Assembly (NCBI GenBank): GCA_031259965.1
Contig: JAIRKT010000072.1
Location: 1 to 45,194, forward strand
Source: Christensenellaceae bacterium
Lineage (GTDB): Bacteria > Bacillota > Clostridia > Christensenellales > DTU072
Direction of reading: 5' to 3'
DNA length: 45,194 nucleotides
In this document: positions 18,183 through 26,727 of the stretch, piece after piece
How the letters are laid out: the number at the start of each line of letters is the position of its first letter
How positions within the stretch are numbered: the stretch's first letter is position 1
Program-made: the position numbers and the translations under genes
Notes under the pieces: generated by a model
What the model saw: the letters and a program-made list of their open reading frames with translations, nothing else
The model's database searches: none
What the model was told of the DNA's origin: nothing

Positions 18183-20024
18183 TCAGTCATACATAATAAG
18201 TGGTATGTTTTTAGTAGTAACATAATCACCTGGTGCTGGTAATTGTCCAACCACAATATCACCATCCCCAGACTCTTCATAATACATTTTAAGTTTTGTT
18301 AAAACTTCATTAATTTCTTGTTTGTTTAAACCAATTAAATTTGGCATTATATATTGTTGATTCTTTTCTATCTTTTCGCTCTGAGTTGTATTTAAATATG
18401 GTAATAGTTCTTTAAATATCTCGCCTACGTATGGCGCAGCTACTATACTTCCATAATAAGGGCCTATAGGTTCATCAACAATAAACAAACAAATATACTT
18501 AGGGCTATCAGCAGGTGCAAATCCTATAAAAGTTGATATATACATGCCACGCGCAATAACTCCATTGCTGTATTTTTGAGCGGTACCAGTTTTTCCACCT
18601 ATTCTATAACCATCTACGCATGCTCCCCTACCACCACCATTCAAAACAACTTCTTCTAACGCTTTTCTCATAAATGAAGATGTTTTTTCTGATATAACAT
18701 TTTCAATTGTGTTCGAATAATTCATATATTTCAGATCACCTGTTGAATCCGTTATATAGTCTAAAATATATGGTTTTACTAAAACCCCAGAATTAATCAC
18801 GGCACTAGTCGAAACCAATAATTCAATAGCCGTCATTGCAATCGATTGACCAAATCCAATCCGAGCTAAATCTACGTTTTTTACTTGATCTGATGGTATT
18901 TTAATTCCGACGCCTTCCCCCAACAAATCTATTCCAGTTCTTTTGTTAATTCCTAGCAAATTAAAATAGTCATATAATTTTTCAACGCCTGTTTTGCTTG
19001 CTATGTTCATAAATGTCACATTACAAGAATTAGCAATACCCTCTATTAATGACTGTGTTCCATGCCCTCCAGATTTCCAACACTTAATTTTGACTCCGTC
19101 TACTGTGTGATATCCACTACAAAATGTTTGAAACTTTTCACTAATACTCCCAGAATCTAATCCAGCTGCCGCTGTTATGATTTTAAATGTTGATCCAGGT
19201 TCAAATATGTTTGTAATTGTTGAGCTTTTTGATAAATTTAGTAATGTTTCAATATCGTCCCTTGGCACATCATTTAGATCAAACGATGGGTTCTCCGCAA
19301 GTCCCAAAATTTCACCTGTCTCAACATCCATCATAATACAGGCGCAGGCTTTAGCATTATGATTAATTTGGGCTTTTGATATTGCATTCTCTAAAATAGC
19401 TTGAACATGATAATCTATGGTAAGAGTCGCGCTATATCCAGGCATTGAGGCGCTCCTCCATTGATTATATCCATCTAATTCGCGCCCTATAACATCACTG
19501 GCTGTATATAATGAACCATTAATTCCTGTTAAATAGCTATTATACCTTGCTTCAATTCCTGTCTGTCCTTTTAAATCAATATCTGTAAATCCTATAACCT
19601 GACTCAAAAAATTTGAATATGGATAGGCCCTTTCAATTCCCTCAACAACATAAATTCCACTAATCCCTTTTTCTTTAATGATTTGTGATTCTTCTTTTTT
19701 CAGATTGCTTTTAATTTTGACCTCTGAAGCCTTAGATTTTAACTTTATTAAAATCTCATTTTCATCGATATTTATAATTTCATTTAACTGTTTTGAAACC
19801 CATTCTTTATTTGTCACAGCATTTGGTCTGCAATACAAATTATATGTTGTGTTACATCCTGCTAATAATATTCCATTTCGATCATATATATCTCCCCTTT
19901 TTGCACTAAGTGGCAACTCGCGAAGCCACTGATTCAACGCCATTTCACTTAAATTCTCTGACCTTAAAATTGTAAAAAAAACTAGCCTTACCACTAAAAT
20001 TCCAAATAATAAGGTTATCAGCAT
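18183..20024 (-). CDS. Class B penicillin-binding protein with a C-terminal PASTA-like domain (FtsI/SpoVD type)
   Basis: This is a septal transpeptidase that cross-links peptidoglycan, anchored by an N-terminal helix. Landmarks from ATG 20024: PBP dimer domain start RGDIYDRNGILLA; active-site GSTFK near 277-281 after FEPGSTF; NSCN near 330; GGKTGTAQKY near 478; a single PASTA-like tail MPNLIGLNKQEINEVLTKL to the end. The ATG at 20024 leaves no basic residues before the anchor and lacks a close SD. The same frame stays open back to the TAG at 20102-20100, and GGGAG (20100-20096) is spaced 8 nt from an ATT at 20087. Starting there would add a basic N-terminus (KKINITFPNYQQKIR). The real start is therefore uncertain and may be a rare AUU. 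Confidence 0.93.
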   Translation of the reverse strand: MLITLLFGILVVRLVFFTILRSENLSEMALNQWLRELPLSAKRGDIYDRNGILLAGCNTTYNLYCRPNAVTNKEWVSKQLNEIINIDENEILIKLKSKASEVKIKSNLKKEESQIIKEKGISGIYVVEGIERAYPYSNFLSQVIGFTDIDLKGQTGIEARYNSYLTGINGSLYTASDVIGRELDGYNQWRSASMPGYSATLTIDYHVQAILENAISKAQINHNAKACACIMMDVETGEILGLAENPSFDLNDVPRDDIETLLNLSKSSTITNIFEPGSTFKIITAAAGLDSGSISEKFQTFCSGYHTVDGVKIKCWKSGGHGTQSLIEGIANSCNVTFMNIASKTGVEKLYDYFNLLGINKRTGIDLLGEGVGIKIPSDQVKNVDLARIGFGQSIAMTAIELLVSTSAVINSGVLVKPYILDYITDSTGDLKYMNYSNTIENVISEKTSSFMRKALEEVVLNGGGRGACVDGYRIGGKTGTAQKYSNGVIARGMYISTFIGFAPADSPKYICLFIVDEPIGPYYGSIVAAPYVGEIFKELLPYLNTTQSEKIEKNQQYIMPNLIGLNKQEINEVLTKLKMYYEESGDGDIVVGQLPAPGDYVTTKNIPLIMYD

Positions 20025-20099
20025 AAATGTTGCTAATAACCTTATCTTTTGTTGATAATTAGGAAACGTTATATTTATTTTTTTAATTTTACTGGCTCC

Positions 20100-21305
20100 C
20101 TAGCCATTTGTTATTTCATCCGCTATCCTGTCAAATATATTGCCAGGATCACTACTTTCGTTATCATCAATTTCTAATGATGATATTTCTTGAGTCGGTG
20201 CATTCTGTGCAGCGTCTGCGGATGGGGCAGGCTTGTTATTTGCTATTATTATAATTAATGCAACAGCTAGCATAATCATAACATAGATTGCAATAAAAAA
20301 CATGCCAGCTGACGAAATCTTCCGTTTTCCGACATTATGCCTCGCTCTTTTGCCTCTGCTACCCCCTTTTAACCTTGACGCTAGAGAATCAACATCAGGG
20401 TCATATGGATTATCGCGTTCATATTTTGCTTGTGCTCTTAGAGTCTCAAATTCACTCTCGCTAATGATCTTTTCTAGCTTCTTTCTGTATAGTTGAGTGT
20501 ACAGATAATCTCTGTACGATGGATACGTTAATATATCGTCCCGATCTGGCTTAGAATTACGCGAAAACTGGAAATAAGGTGAAAAAGAATTGCTAGACAA
20601 ATCTTGTGCGCTTGCCGCTGCATTAAAATAGTTTATATTTAACCTTGATTCCGCTTTTACATCCGCTGCTGTCAATGGTTTTTCGGGTGGCGCCTCATTT
20701 GTCAAATTGGATTCCTCCTTTTTTTGATTAGCACTTGCGCCTACTTCATTTTTATAGCTCCTTGGATCATATTCGCCATTATTAAATAAAATCCTACTTG
20801 CTTTGGAAGTGCGATTTTCTGGATTTTGCATACTATTTGTGGGTGGTGTGCCATTTTGCATTTGACTATAATGAGGATACTCATTATTATAACTTTGTGC
20901 ATTTCCATAATAACCATTATAATTCAGATTTTGATTATAGTATGGCATTTGCTGCTGCGGTGGATTATAATAACCCTCCGTTACTGTAGAAGGCACAAGC
21001 TTTCCATACGCGCCAAAATCTAATACATTTTGATTATTGTTAGTTATATGATTTTTCATGTTCAATTCCGAATTAATCCTCTCTTTTTTATATCTATCGC
21101 CCGATGCAATTGCCTTCTTGTATTTTTCACGTTGCTTATTCTTTTCTCTGTTTTGAATAAACTTATCATATGCTCCTTTAAACACAGGTGCGTTTAAACG
21201 CAGTTTCTCTGCCTTTTTTTGCCCTTTCGACTCTGTGAATATATCATAAGGAGTTAACTCTTCACGCACACTAGTGTAGTGATTATTTTTTTTTCTAACA
21301 CTCAT
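20100..21305 (-). CDS. Unknown bitopic membrane protein in the ftsL position of the dcw cluster
   Basis: This 401-aa protein lies between rsmH and the class B PBP, where ftsL normally sits. It does not look like FtsL. It has about 332 residues of predicted cytoplasmic sequence: a charged start, a low-complexity Asn/Tyr/Gln/Pro-rich part (about 110-165), a second charged part with YLYTQLYRKKLEKIISESEFETLRAQAKY (split helix), and a basic patch GGSRGKRARHNVGKRK. One transmembrane helix (about 333-355) and only 46 acidic outer residues follow. FtsL is usually about 100 aa with a long outer coiled coil. The ATG has a TAGGAGC SD. The stop TAG is in frame with the PBP downstream and overlaps the PBP's SD. 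A divisome role is inferred from position only. Confidence 0.8.
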   Translation of the reverse strand: MSVRKKNNHYTSVREELTPYDIFTESKGQKKAEKLRLNAPVFKGAYDKFIQNREKNKQREKYKKAIASGDRYKKERINSELNMKNHITNNNQNVLDFGAYGKLVPSTVTEGYYNPPQQQMPYYNQNLNYNGYYGNAQSYNNEYPHYSQMQNGTPPTNSMQNPENRTSKASRILFNNGEYDPRSYKNEVGASANQKKEESNLTNEAPPEKPLTAADVKAESRLNINYFNAAASAQDLSSNSFSPYFQFSRNSKPDRDDILTYPSYRDYLYTQLYRKKLEKIISESEFETLRAQAKYERDNPYDPDVDSLASRLKGGSRGKRARHNVGKRKISSAGMFFIAIYVMIMLAVALIIIIANNKPAPSADAAQNAPTQEISSLEIDDNESSDPGNIFDRIADEITNG

Positions 21306-21331
21306 AAACTAGCTCCTAGATCATAATTTGA

Positions 21332-22258
21332 TCACACTTTTTCGATAACTCTTAGTTTCGCACTCGAAGCGCGAGGATTAACTTTGAGTTCATCAACGCT
21401 CGCCGTGATGGGTTTGTTTGTAATTAGCCTAACTTCTCTCTTCCGTCCACATACACAAATTGGTAATGATTTATCACACACACAATCTGCAGCTAGATCT
21501 TTGAATGTATTTTTAATAATACGATCCTCTAATGAATGGAATGAAATTACCGCCATTCGTCCACCACTTTTTAATCTGTTAACCATTGAATAAACAGCTT
21601 TGTCTAAACTGCCTATTTCATCATTTACCTCTATCCTTATAGCCTGGAAACACCTTTTAGCAGGATGTCCACCATCAAATCTCTTTGGATACTCGTCAGT
21701 TATTATGCTGGCCAACTCAAGAGTTGTCCCTATTTCCTTTACATTCCTCCTTTTCACTATTGCGTTTGCTATCTTAAACGCAAATCGTTCCTCCCCATAT
21801 TTTTTGAAAATATCTATTAACGCTTCTGCTGAATATTCATTAACAACATTGTATGCGCTAAAACAAGATGTCTGATCCATTCTCATATCAAGTGGCGCAT
21901 CTTGCATATACGAAAAACCCCGATCCTTATCATCAATTTGATGAGAACTTACACCCATGTCAATTAAAAATCCATCTACTAGATTGATATTTAATTTATC
22001 AAGTGCTTCAGTTATATATTTAAAGTCGCCTTTGGTTACTAGATATTTATCCTCATAACCTTTCAGTCTTAACTTGCAGGCACTTATAGCATTATTATCT
22101 ATATCATTTATTACTAATCTGCCTGTGGTGAGTTTTTTTATTATCCCTAAGGCATGCCCACCACCACCAACAGTACAATCTACATATGTTCCATCTTCTT
22201 TAATATTTAGCAATGAAACGCATTCATTGAATAATACAGGTGTATGTTTAAATTCCAC
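21332..22258 (-). CDS. rsmH: 16S rRNA (cytosine-1402-N4)-methyltransferase RsmH (MraW)
   Basis: RsmH methylates C1402 of 16S rRNA with SAM. The 308-aa protein has HTPVLFNECVSLL at the start, the SAM loop DCTVGGGGHALGI, DMGVSSHQIDDKDRGFSY, the PAKRCFQAIRIEVN segment and AVISFHSLEDRIIKN near the end. The start is GTG, sharing one base with the mraZ stop (TAGTG), so translation is coupled. This mraZ-rsmH order opens most dcw clusters. Confidence 0.97.
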   Translation of the reverse strand: MEFKHTPVLFNECVSLLNIKEDGTYVDCTVGGGGHALGIIKKLTTGRLVINDIDNNAISACKLRLKGYEDKYLVTKGDFKYITEALDKLNINLVDGFLIDMGVSSHQIDDKDRGFSYMQDAPLDMRMDQTSCFSAYNVVNEYSAEALIDIFKKYGEERFAFKIANAIVKRRNVKEIGTTLELASIITDEYPKRFDGGHPAKRCFQAIRIEVNDEIGSLDKAVYSMVNRLKSGGRMAVISFHSLEDRIIKNTFKDLAADCVCDKSLPICVCGRKREVRLITNKPITASVDELKVNPRASSAKLRVIEKV

Positions 22259-22704
22259 TAGAAATTAATATCTCGCTCTTCTAGTATGTCAGCCGCGCGA
22301 GCAACACTCCCAGGTTTTGCAAAATCAATTTCCACAACCTTCTCCGCTGACCAAACCTCCAGTGTGTCTAAAAAACCAATTAGACGCACTTTCTTCTCTA
22401 TCCCCGCAATCGCCCTAAGTTCTGATGATATCACAAACCTTCCTTGATTGTCTTCTTCAGGAATATCAACTGTCCCTAGTATAGCACGCGCCGCTGATCG
22501 CGCCACTCTATCATTATGCGGTATATTCATAAGTGGCGCTTTAAATCTCTCAAAAGCACTTGTGCTCATTATATTTAGGCATTCGTCTGTGCCTTGGAAA
22601 ATAACAAAGTTATTGCCAATCTCGTTACGAAATTTTGACGGAATACGTAATCTGTATTTGTCGTCGAGAACGACGTCCTGAAATCCCTGCACAAATGCCT
22701 CCAT
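22258..22704 (-). CDS. mraZ: Transcriptional regulator MraZ
   Basis: MraZ is an AbrB-like DNA-binding protein that controls its own dcw operon. At 148 aa it is of normal length and has the two family repeats: DDKYRLRIPSKFRNEIG in the first, and DNQGRFVISSELRAIAGI in the second, each with the DxxxR-IP/IS pattern. It is the first gene of the cluster. The -10 lies only about 17 bp before the ATG, so the leader is very short and no strong SD is present. TGG-type repeats spaced by 10 bp overlap the promoter and may be its own binding boxes. Confidence 0.95.
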   Translation of the reverse strand: MEAFVQGFQDVVLDDKYRLRIPSKFRNEIGNNFVIFQGTDECLNIMSTSAFERFKAPLMNIPHNDRVARSAARAILGTVDIPEEDNQGRFVISSELRAIAGIEKKVRLIGFLDTLEVWSAEKVVEIDFAKPGSVARAADILEERDINF

Positions 22705-22720
22705 TAGAAGTCTTTAAAAC

Positions 22721-22749
22721 ATTATACCACATAATCCCACTTCATGCTA
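22721..22749 (-). promoter_or_regulatory. dcw promoter with candidate MraZ boxes
   Basis: On minus, TATAAT at 22726-22721 is a perfect -10; the -35 (TAGCAT, 22749-22744) is weak. Just upstream and overlapping are GTGGGATTAT and GTGGTATAAT, two 10-bp units that place TGGGA and TGGTA exactly 10 bp apart (5-nt gap). MraZ is known to bind TGGGN-type direct repeats with this spacing. A degenerate third unit (GTAGCATGAA) precedes them. Confidence 0.65.
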
Positions 22750-23463
22750 CTTATTTTTAAAAATTTAATAAAAAAAATTTTTTTTAGGAATTTTTTACCA
22801 CAAATCTGATTGTTTTTTGCATGATAAACCAATTGCAAAAATTTTATTAACAAACAATTGTTTGTTTATGATTAATATCATATCCTTATTTAAAAAGTTA
22901 AATTAAATTTCAAACAAAAATAGTAATCAAGCTATTAGAACCACTTTAGTCAAAATTAAATGATTTTTTTGCTTGTTATTATAGACTACAATAATTTATA
23001 AGTTCCAAATTTTTTATTATGTTATACAAGACCCAACTATTTGATTAATATTTGAAAGTATTTTGAAATTATCAATCTTTTATAAAATGTTATTTTTTGA
23101 AAATGTGTAAAAAAACTATTATATTGGGTGCCTTTTCAATTTATAATTTAGGGTGGCGTTAATTTTTAATGATGATTTATCGTGTTGTACAGCTCACTTT
23201 GCCCATCTCACTTAAACTAACAAAATCCAAATTATCCTTGCAAGGCATAAGTAAAATAATTAACAAAATCGCTACATTAAGTGATAATATTTACAGCTTA
23301 CTTTGCAAATTCAAACTATCAGAAATCCTACTTTATATGTTTATCTATTAGACACAAATCACAATCAAATTAATTGCAAATTAATGATTTTAATGCTATA
23401 ATTTTTCGATTGCTTTGTATATTCTAAAAATAACATTAGTTTATTTTATGTTAATTTTGTATT
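22750..23463. other. AT-rich divergent intergenic region between mraZ and ftsH
   Basis: No gene is supported here. A 60-codon frame at 23169-23351 has no SD or family similarity. The region contains homopolymer runs, the 18-bp palindrome at 22849-22866 and a small GC-richer patch near 23125-23160. Confidence 0.5.
22849..22866. repeat. 18-bp perfect palindrome
   Basis: AACAAACAATTGTTTGTT, about 120 bp upstream of the dcw promoter and 600 bp upstream of ftsH. It has the size and symmetry of a dimeric repressor site, but sits away from either core promoter. Confidence 0.4.
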
Positions 23464-23472
23464 GATATAATA
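23464..23472 (+). promoter_or_regulatory. ftsH promoter, extended -10
   Basis: TGATATAAT fits an extended -10 (TGnTATAAT) with no good -35. It is followed by about 55 bp to the ftsH ATG at 23529. ATCAATTGAT just downstream is a small palindrome. Confidence 0.45.
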
Positions 23473-23528
23473 GATATCAATTGATTATATACACATGTAT
23501 ATCATACAATGAGAAAATCGAGGTTCGA

Positions 23529-25808
23529 ATGAGTAAAAATAACACCCGGCTTTTTTTAATGATCAGTGTGGTTATCATAATAGTTATTTTATTAGTAATT
23601 TTCTTAAAAGACACTTCAACTCCTAACACTATTTCATACAGCGAATTGATTGAGGGCGTTAAAAATAATGTAACAAATGATGATCATATAGTTGGTATTT
23701 ATTTTGTAGGTAGTTATGAAGTTAATGTTTTATACAAAAAAGATGAATCACACCTGGAAGATTTCAAAAATGGTAAGTTTAAATCTGCTACAGCAATTGT
23801 CATATATAGAGATAATTTAGCAGTTACTTTAGAGGAGCTTTTAATGGACGTGCCTATAGAAGATCGTCCATACATTTCACTAAATGATCCAGATTCTGGT
23901 AGTTTTCTAAATTACCTCTTCCCTGCATTAACATTTTTATTAATACTGGGGTTGGCTGTTTTGTTTATCGTTGCAATGAAAAAAGGCAATGGGGCTTCAG
24001 GAGCTTTAACATTTGCAAAAACAAATGCTAGAGTTACATCCAATGTAAAGGTTAGATTTAATGACGTAGCAGGTGCAGAAGAAGAAAAAGAAGAATTAAA
24101 AGAGGTAGTTGAATTTTTAAAAGCACCTAGAAAATTTAGACAAGTAGGCGCCAGAATACCTAAGGGTGTTTTGTTAGTAGGCAATCCTGGTACAGGAAAA
24201 ACACTATTTGCCAAAGCCGTAGCGGGTGAAGCCGACGTTCCATTTTTCTCAATCAGCGGTTCTGATTTCGTAGAAATGTTTGTAGGCGTTGGTGCTTCGC
24301 GTGTTAGACACCTTTTTTCACAGGCTAAACGCAATCAACCTTGCATAGTATTCATAGATGAAATTGATGCTGTGGGTAGAAAACGTGGAGCTGGTCTTGG
24401 CGGCGGCAATGACGAACGTGAACAAACTCTAAACCAACTTTTAGTTCAAATGGATGGTTTTGATGAAAACGATGGCGTAGTTATTATGGCAGCTACAAAT
24501 AGAAGTGATGTGCTAGACCCCGCTCTTTTGAGACCAGGTAGATTTGATAGACACGTATACGTTAACATGCCTGACGTCAAAGGACGTGAAGGAATTTTCA
24601 GAGTACACACTCGAAACAAACCAATTGCACCCGATATTGATTTCAAACAGTTAGCAAGAATCACTACTGGTTTTTCTGGTGCTGACATTGAAAACCTTTT
24701 AAATGAGGCTGCAATTCTTGCTGCTCGTGACAATCGCACTGTAATTTTAATGGTAGACATTAAAGAAGGAATTAATAAGGTGCTATTAGGCCCACAAAAA
24801 AGATCAAGAGTTGTAACAGAAAAAGATAAACGCACAACAGCATATCACGAAGCAGGGCATGCGATAGTGGGTCACTTGCTTAAATATTGTGAAGATATTC
24901 AAGAGGTGTCTATAGTACCACGTGGACCTGCTGCAGGCTATACTTTATCCAAAGCTAAAAATGACGATATGCATCAAACAAAAAACAAGTTTAATGATGA
25001 AATTGCAATGTCGTTAGGTGGCCGTGCTGCTGAAGAAATAATAATTATGGATGTATCCGCTGGCGCGGCACAGGACTTAAAAGTTTCTACCAGTATTGCT
25101 AGACGCATGGTAACTGACTATGGGATGAGCGATGCCTTGCCAAACATTTTCTTTGGTGGTGAACAGGAAGTATTCATAGGACGTGATTATCAGACACAAT
25201 CAGTGCATAGTGAAGCTGTTGCTACTATAATTGATAATGAAATACGAAAAATTATTGATTATAACTATGGCCGTGCAATGACTATATTAAAAGAAAACAT
25301 TGATGCCCTCAATAATACTGTAAAACTATTGTTTGAACATGAAACAATATATGGTGATGAACTTGCTTTGCTAATCGATGGGAAAACCTGTGAAGAGGTT
25401 ACAAAATATATTAATGATAAAAAAGCGGAACAAGATCGAATAACTGAAGAACGTAGAATCGCGTTAGAACAAGCTAATGCTGCAAGAGCCAAAGCTGCAA
25501 TTGATACTATGAAAAAGTTGGAAGCATCTCAACACAGTAACTATAACAGAGATAGTTCTTTCTCAGCTTTTAAAAACAGAATAGTTCCTGAACCAGGCAA
25601 AACAGATACAACCTCTTCAAAAAATGCCGAATCAAATTCACCTGTTAATCCATCAAATCATGATGATTTAAAAGATGTTTTTAATTTAGACAATAAAAAA
25701 GATCCTACAACTGATAATGACACAAACACATATAGACCAGTAGGACACAAACCACCTAATTCTAATGATCAAGATAATGATGAAAACAATTCTAACACTA
25801 GCAAATAG
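23529..25808 (+). CDS. ftsH: ATP-dependent zinc metalloprotease FtsH
   Basis: FtsH is a membrane-bound hexameric AAA+ protease for damaged or regulatory proteins. From ATG 23529 (GAGG a few bases before; the upstream ATG 23481 overlaps promoter-like sequence) it is 759 aa. It has two N-terminal transmembrane segments (about 8-28 and 128-148) around an outer domain, Walker A GNPGTGKT (218-225), Walker B VFIDEID (about 274-280), second region of homology [14 protein letters not shown], and the protease site HEAGH (440-444), with the third zinc ligand Asp about 516 in [12 protein letters not shown]. The C-terminus is unusually long and hydrophilic, roughly the last 100 residues being rich in Asn, Asp, Lys and Ser. 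A perfect terminator follows. Confidence 0.97.
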   Translation: MSKNNTRLFLMISVVIIIVILLVIFLKDTSTPNTISYSELIEGVKNNVTNDDHIVGIYFVGSYEVNVLYKKDESHLEDFKNGKFKSATAIVIYRDNLAVTLEELLMDVPIEDRPYISLNDPDSGSFLNYLFPALTFLLILGLAVLFIVAMKKGNGASGALTFAKTNARVTSNVKVRFNDVAGAEEEKEELKEVVEFLKAPRKFRQVGARIPKGVLLVGNPGTGKTLFAKAVAGEADVPFFSISGSDFVEMFVGVGASRVRHLFSQAKRNQPCIVFIDEIDAVGRKRGAGLGGGNDEREQTLNQLLVQMDGFDENDGVVIMAATNRSDVLDPALLRPGRFDRHVYVNMPDVKGREGIFRVHTRNKPIAPDIDFKQLARITTGFSGADIENLLNEAAILAARDNRTVILMVDIKEGINKVLLGPQKRSRVVTEKDKRTTAYHEAGHAIVGHLLKYCEDIQEVSIVPRGPAAGYTLSKAKNDDMHQTKNKFNDEIAMSLGGRAAEEIIIMDVSAGAAQDLKVSTSIARRMVTDYGMSDALPNIFFGGEQEVFIGRDYQTQSVHSEAVATIIDNEIRKIIDYNYGRAMTILKENIDALNNTVKLLFEHETIYGDELALLIDGKTCEEVTKYINDKKAEQDRITEERRIALEQANAARAKAAIDTMKKLEASQHSNYNRDSSFSAFKNRIVPEPGKTDTTSSKNAESNSPVNPSNHDDLKDVFNLDNKKDPTTDNDTNTYRPVGHKPPNSNDQDNDENNSNTSK

Positions 25809-25827
25809 TTTAATGGATTTATTTATC

Positions 25828-25860
25828 AAAGCCATTTAGAGAACATCTAAATGGCTTTTT
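25828..25860 (+). terminator. Intrinsic terminator after ftsH
   Basis: Perfect 13-bp stem AAAGCCATTTAGA/TCTAAATGGCTTT with a 5-nt loop and a TTTTT end. Confidence 0.92.
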
Positions 25861-25893
25861 AATATTATGCTTGCAATTCAAGTGAGGTATGTT

Positions 25894-26556
25894 ATGAATG
25901 ACGCAATTATTTCAGTAAAAGGCCTAGGTGAGATTTCACTAAAACCTGACGTTATTGTTATAAAAATGCATGTAATCGCGATTAATTTAGATTATGCAAA
26001 AATGAACAGTGACGCTGCAATATCTATTTCCCACTTAAAACAATGTTTTAGTGGAATTGGGTTTAACAAAAAATGTTTAAAAACAATTAATTTTAGAATC
26101 ACTAGTGAATATGAACGTATAAAAAACACATCTTCAGAATGGGAAGATCGGTTCATTGGTTATAAATGTCAACATGACCTTGTGCTTGAGTTTGAATATG
26201 ACATTAATAAATTAGAAGAGGTTATTAACGCAATTTCTGAGTCAGGCGTTAAACCAAAGTACGATATAAAGTTTTCAGTAAAAAATCAAAAACAAATTAA
26301 GAAAAAGCTGATTAATAGTGCTGTAAATGATGCTAAAAACAAAGCACAAATTATTGCATCCGCAGCAGGCGTTAAACTAGGCGATATTGTTAATATTAAT
26401 TATTCAGAGGAAGTGCTAAATCTATTTTCTCCCACTACATACGACAACTCCCTCAGAGGTGCAAGATTGATGAGTGAAGCTTCTATTGATATTAACCCAC
26501 AGGAAATTCAAGCAAGAGATTACATTATTATTCAATGGGCTATCATTAATAGCTAA
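25894..26556 (+). CDS. SIMPL domain (DUF541) protein
   Basis: From ATG 25894 the protein is 220 aa. The start is chosen because GTGAGG lies 6 nt before it and the domain begins at once (ISVKGLGEISLKPDVIVIKM), the 'G.g.i...PD....' opening of the SIMPL/DUF541 family. Further family features are LKQCFSGIGF, the alpha-helical ISESGVKPKYDIKFSV, and NDAKNKAQIIASAAGVKLGDIVNI, the 'A...A..kA..lA...g..lG.i..i' element. Many relatives are exported; this one has no signal peptide and appears cytoplasmic. It lies just after the ftsH terminator with no obvious promoter of its own, so it may depend on read-through. The function is unknown. Confidence 0.85.
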   Translation: MNDAIISVKGLGEISLKPDVIVIKMHVIAINLDYAKMNSDAAISISHLKQCFSGIGFNKKCLKTINFRITSEYERIKNTSSEWEDRFIGYKCQHDLVLEFEYDINKLEEVINAISESGVKPKYDIKFSVKNQKQIKKKLINSAVNDAKNKAQIIASAAGVKLGDIVNINYSEEVLNLFSPTTYDNSLRGARLMSEASIDINPQEIQARDYIIIQWAIINS

Positions 26557-26623
26557 CTCATTTTCGCATTTTAGCTAATTTATAATATTTTTCCCATTAA
26601 AATATTCATTTTTAGTTAAAAAG

Positions 26624-26660
26624 TTGATTTTTTAATCTGTTTAGAGTATAATTATTATAC
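26624..26660 (+). promoter_or_regulatory. Promoter of the 26728 surface protein
   Basis: TTGATT (26624-26629), 17-bp spacer, TATAAT (26647-26652). The -10 lies in GTATAATTATTATAC (26646-26660), the reverse complement of the same element at the yccF promoter. Confidence 0.75.
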
Positions 26661-26727
26661 AATAGGATTTAACTTTTGGTATTTTTATCTAGCTCAATTT
26701 TAGATAATTGAAAGTGAGGGGTGGAGT

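Noticed and set aside
23169-23351. 60-codon plus frame between mraZ and ftsH
   Set aside because: No SD, atypical composition and no recognisable domain.
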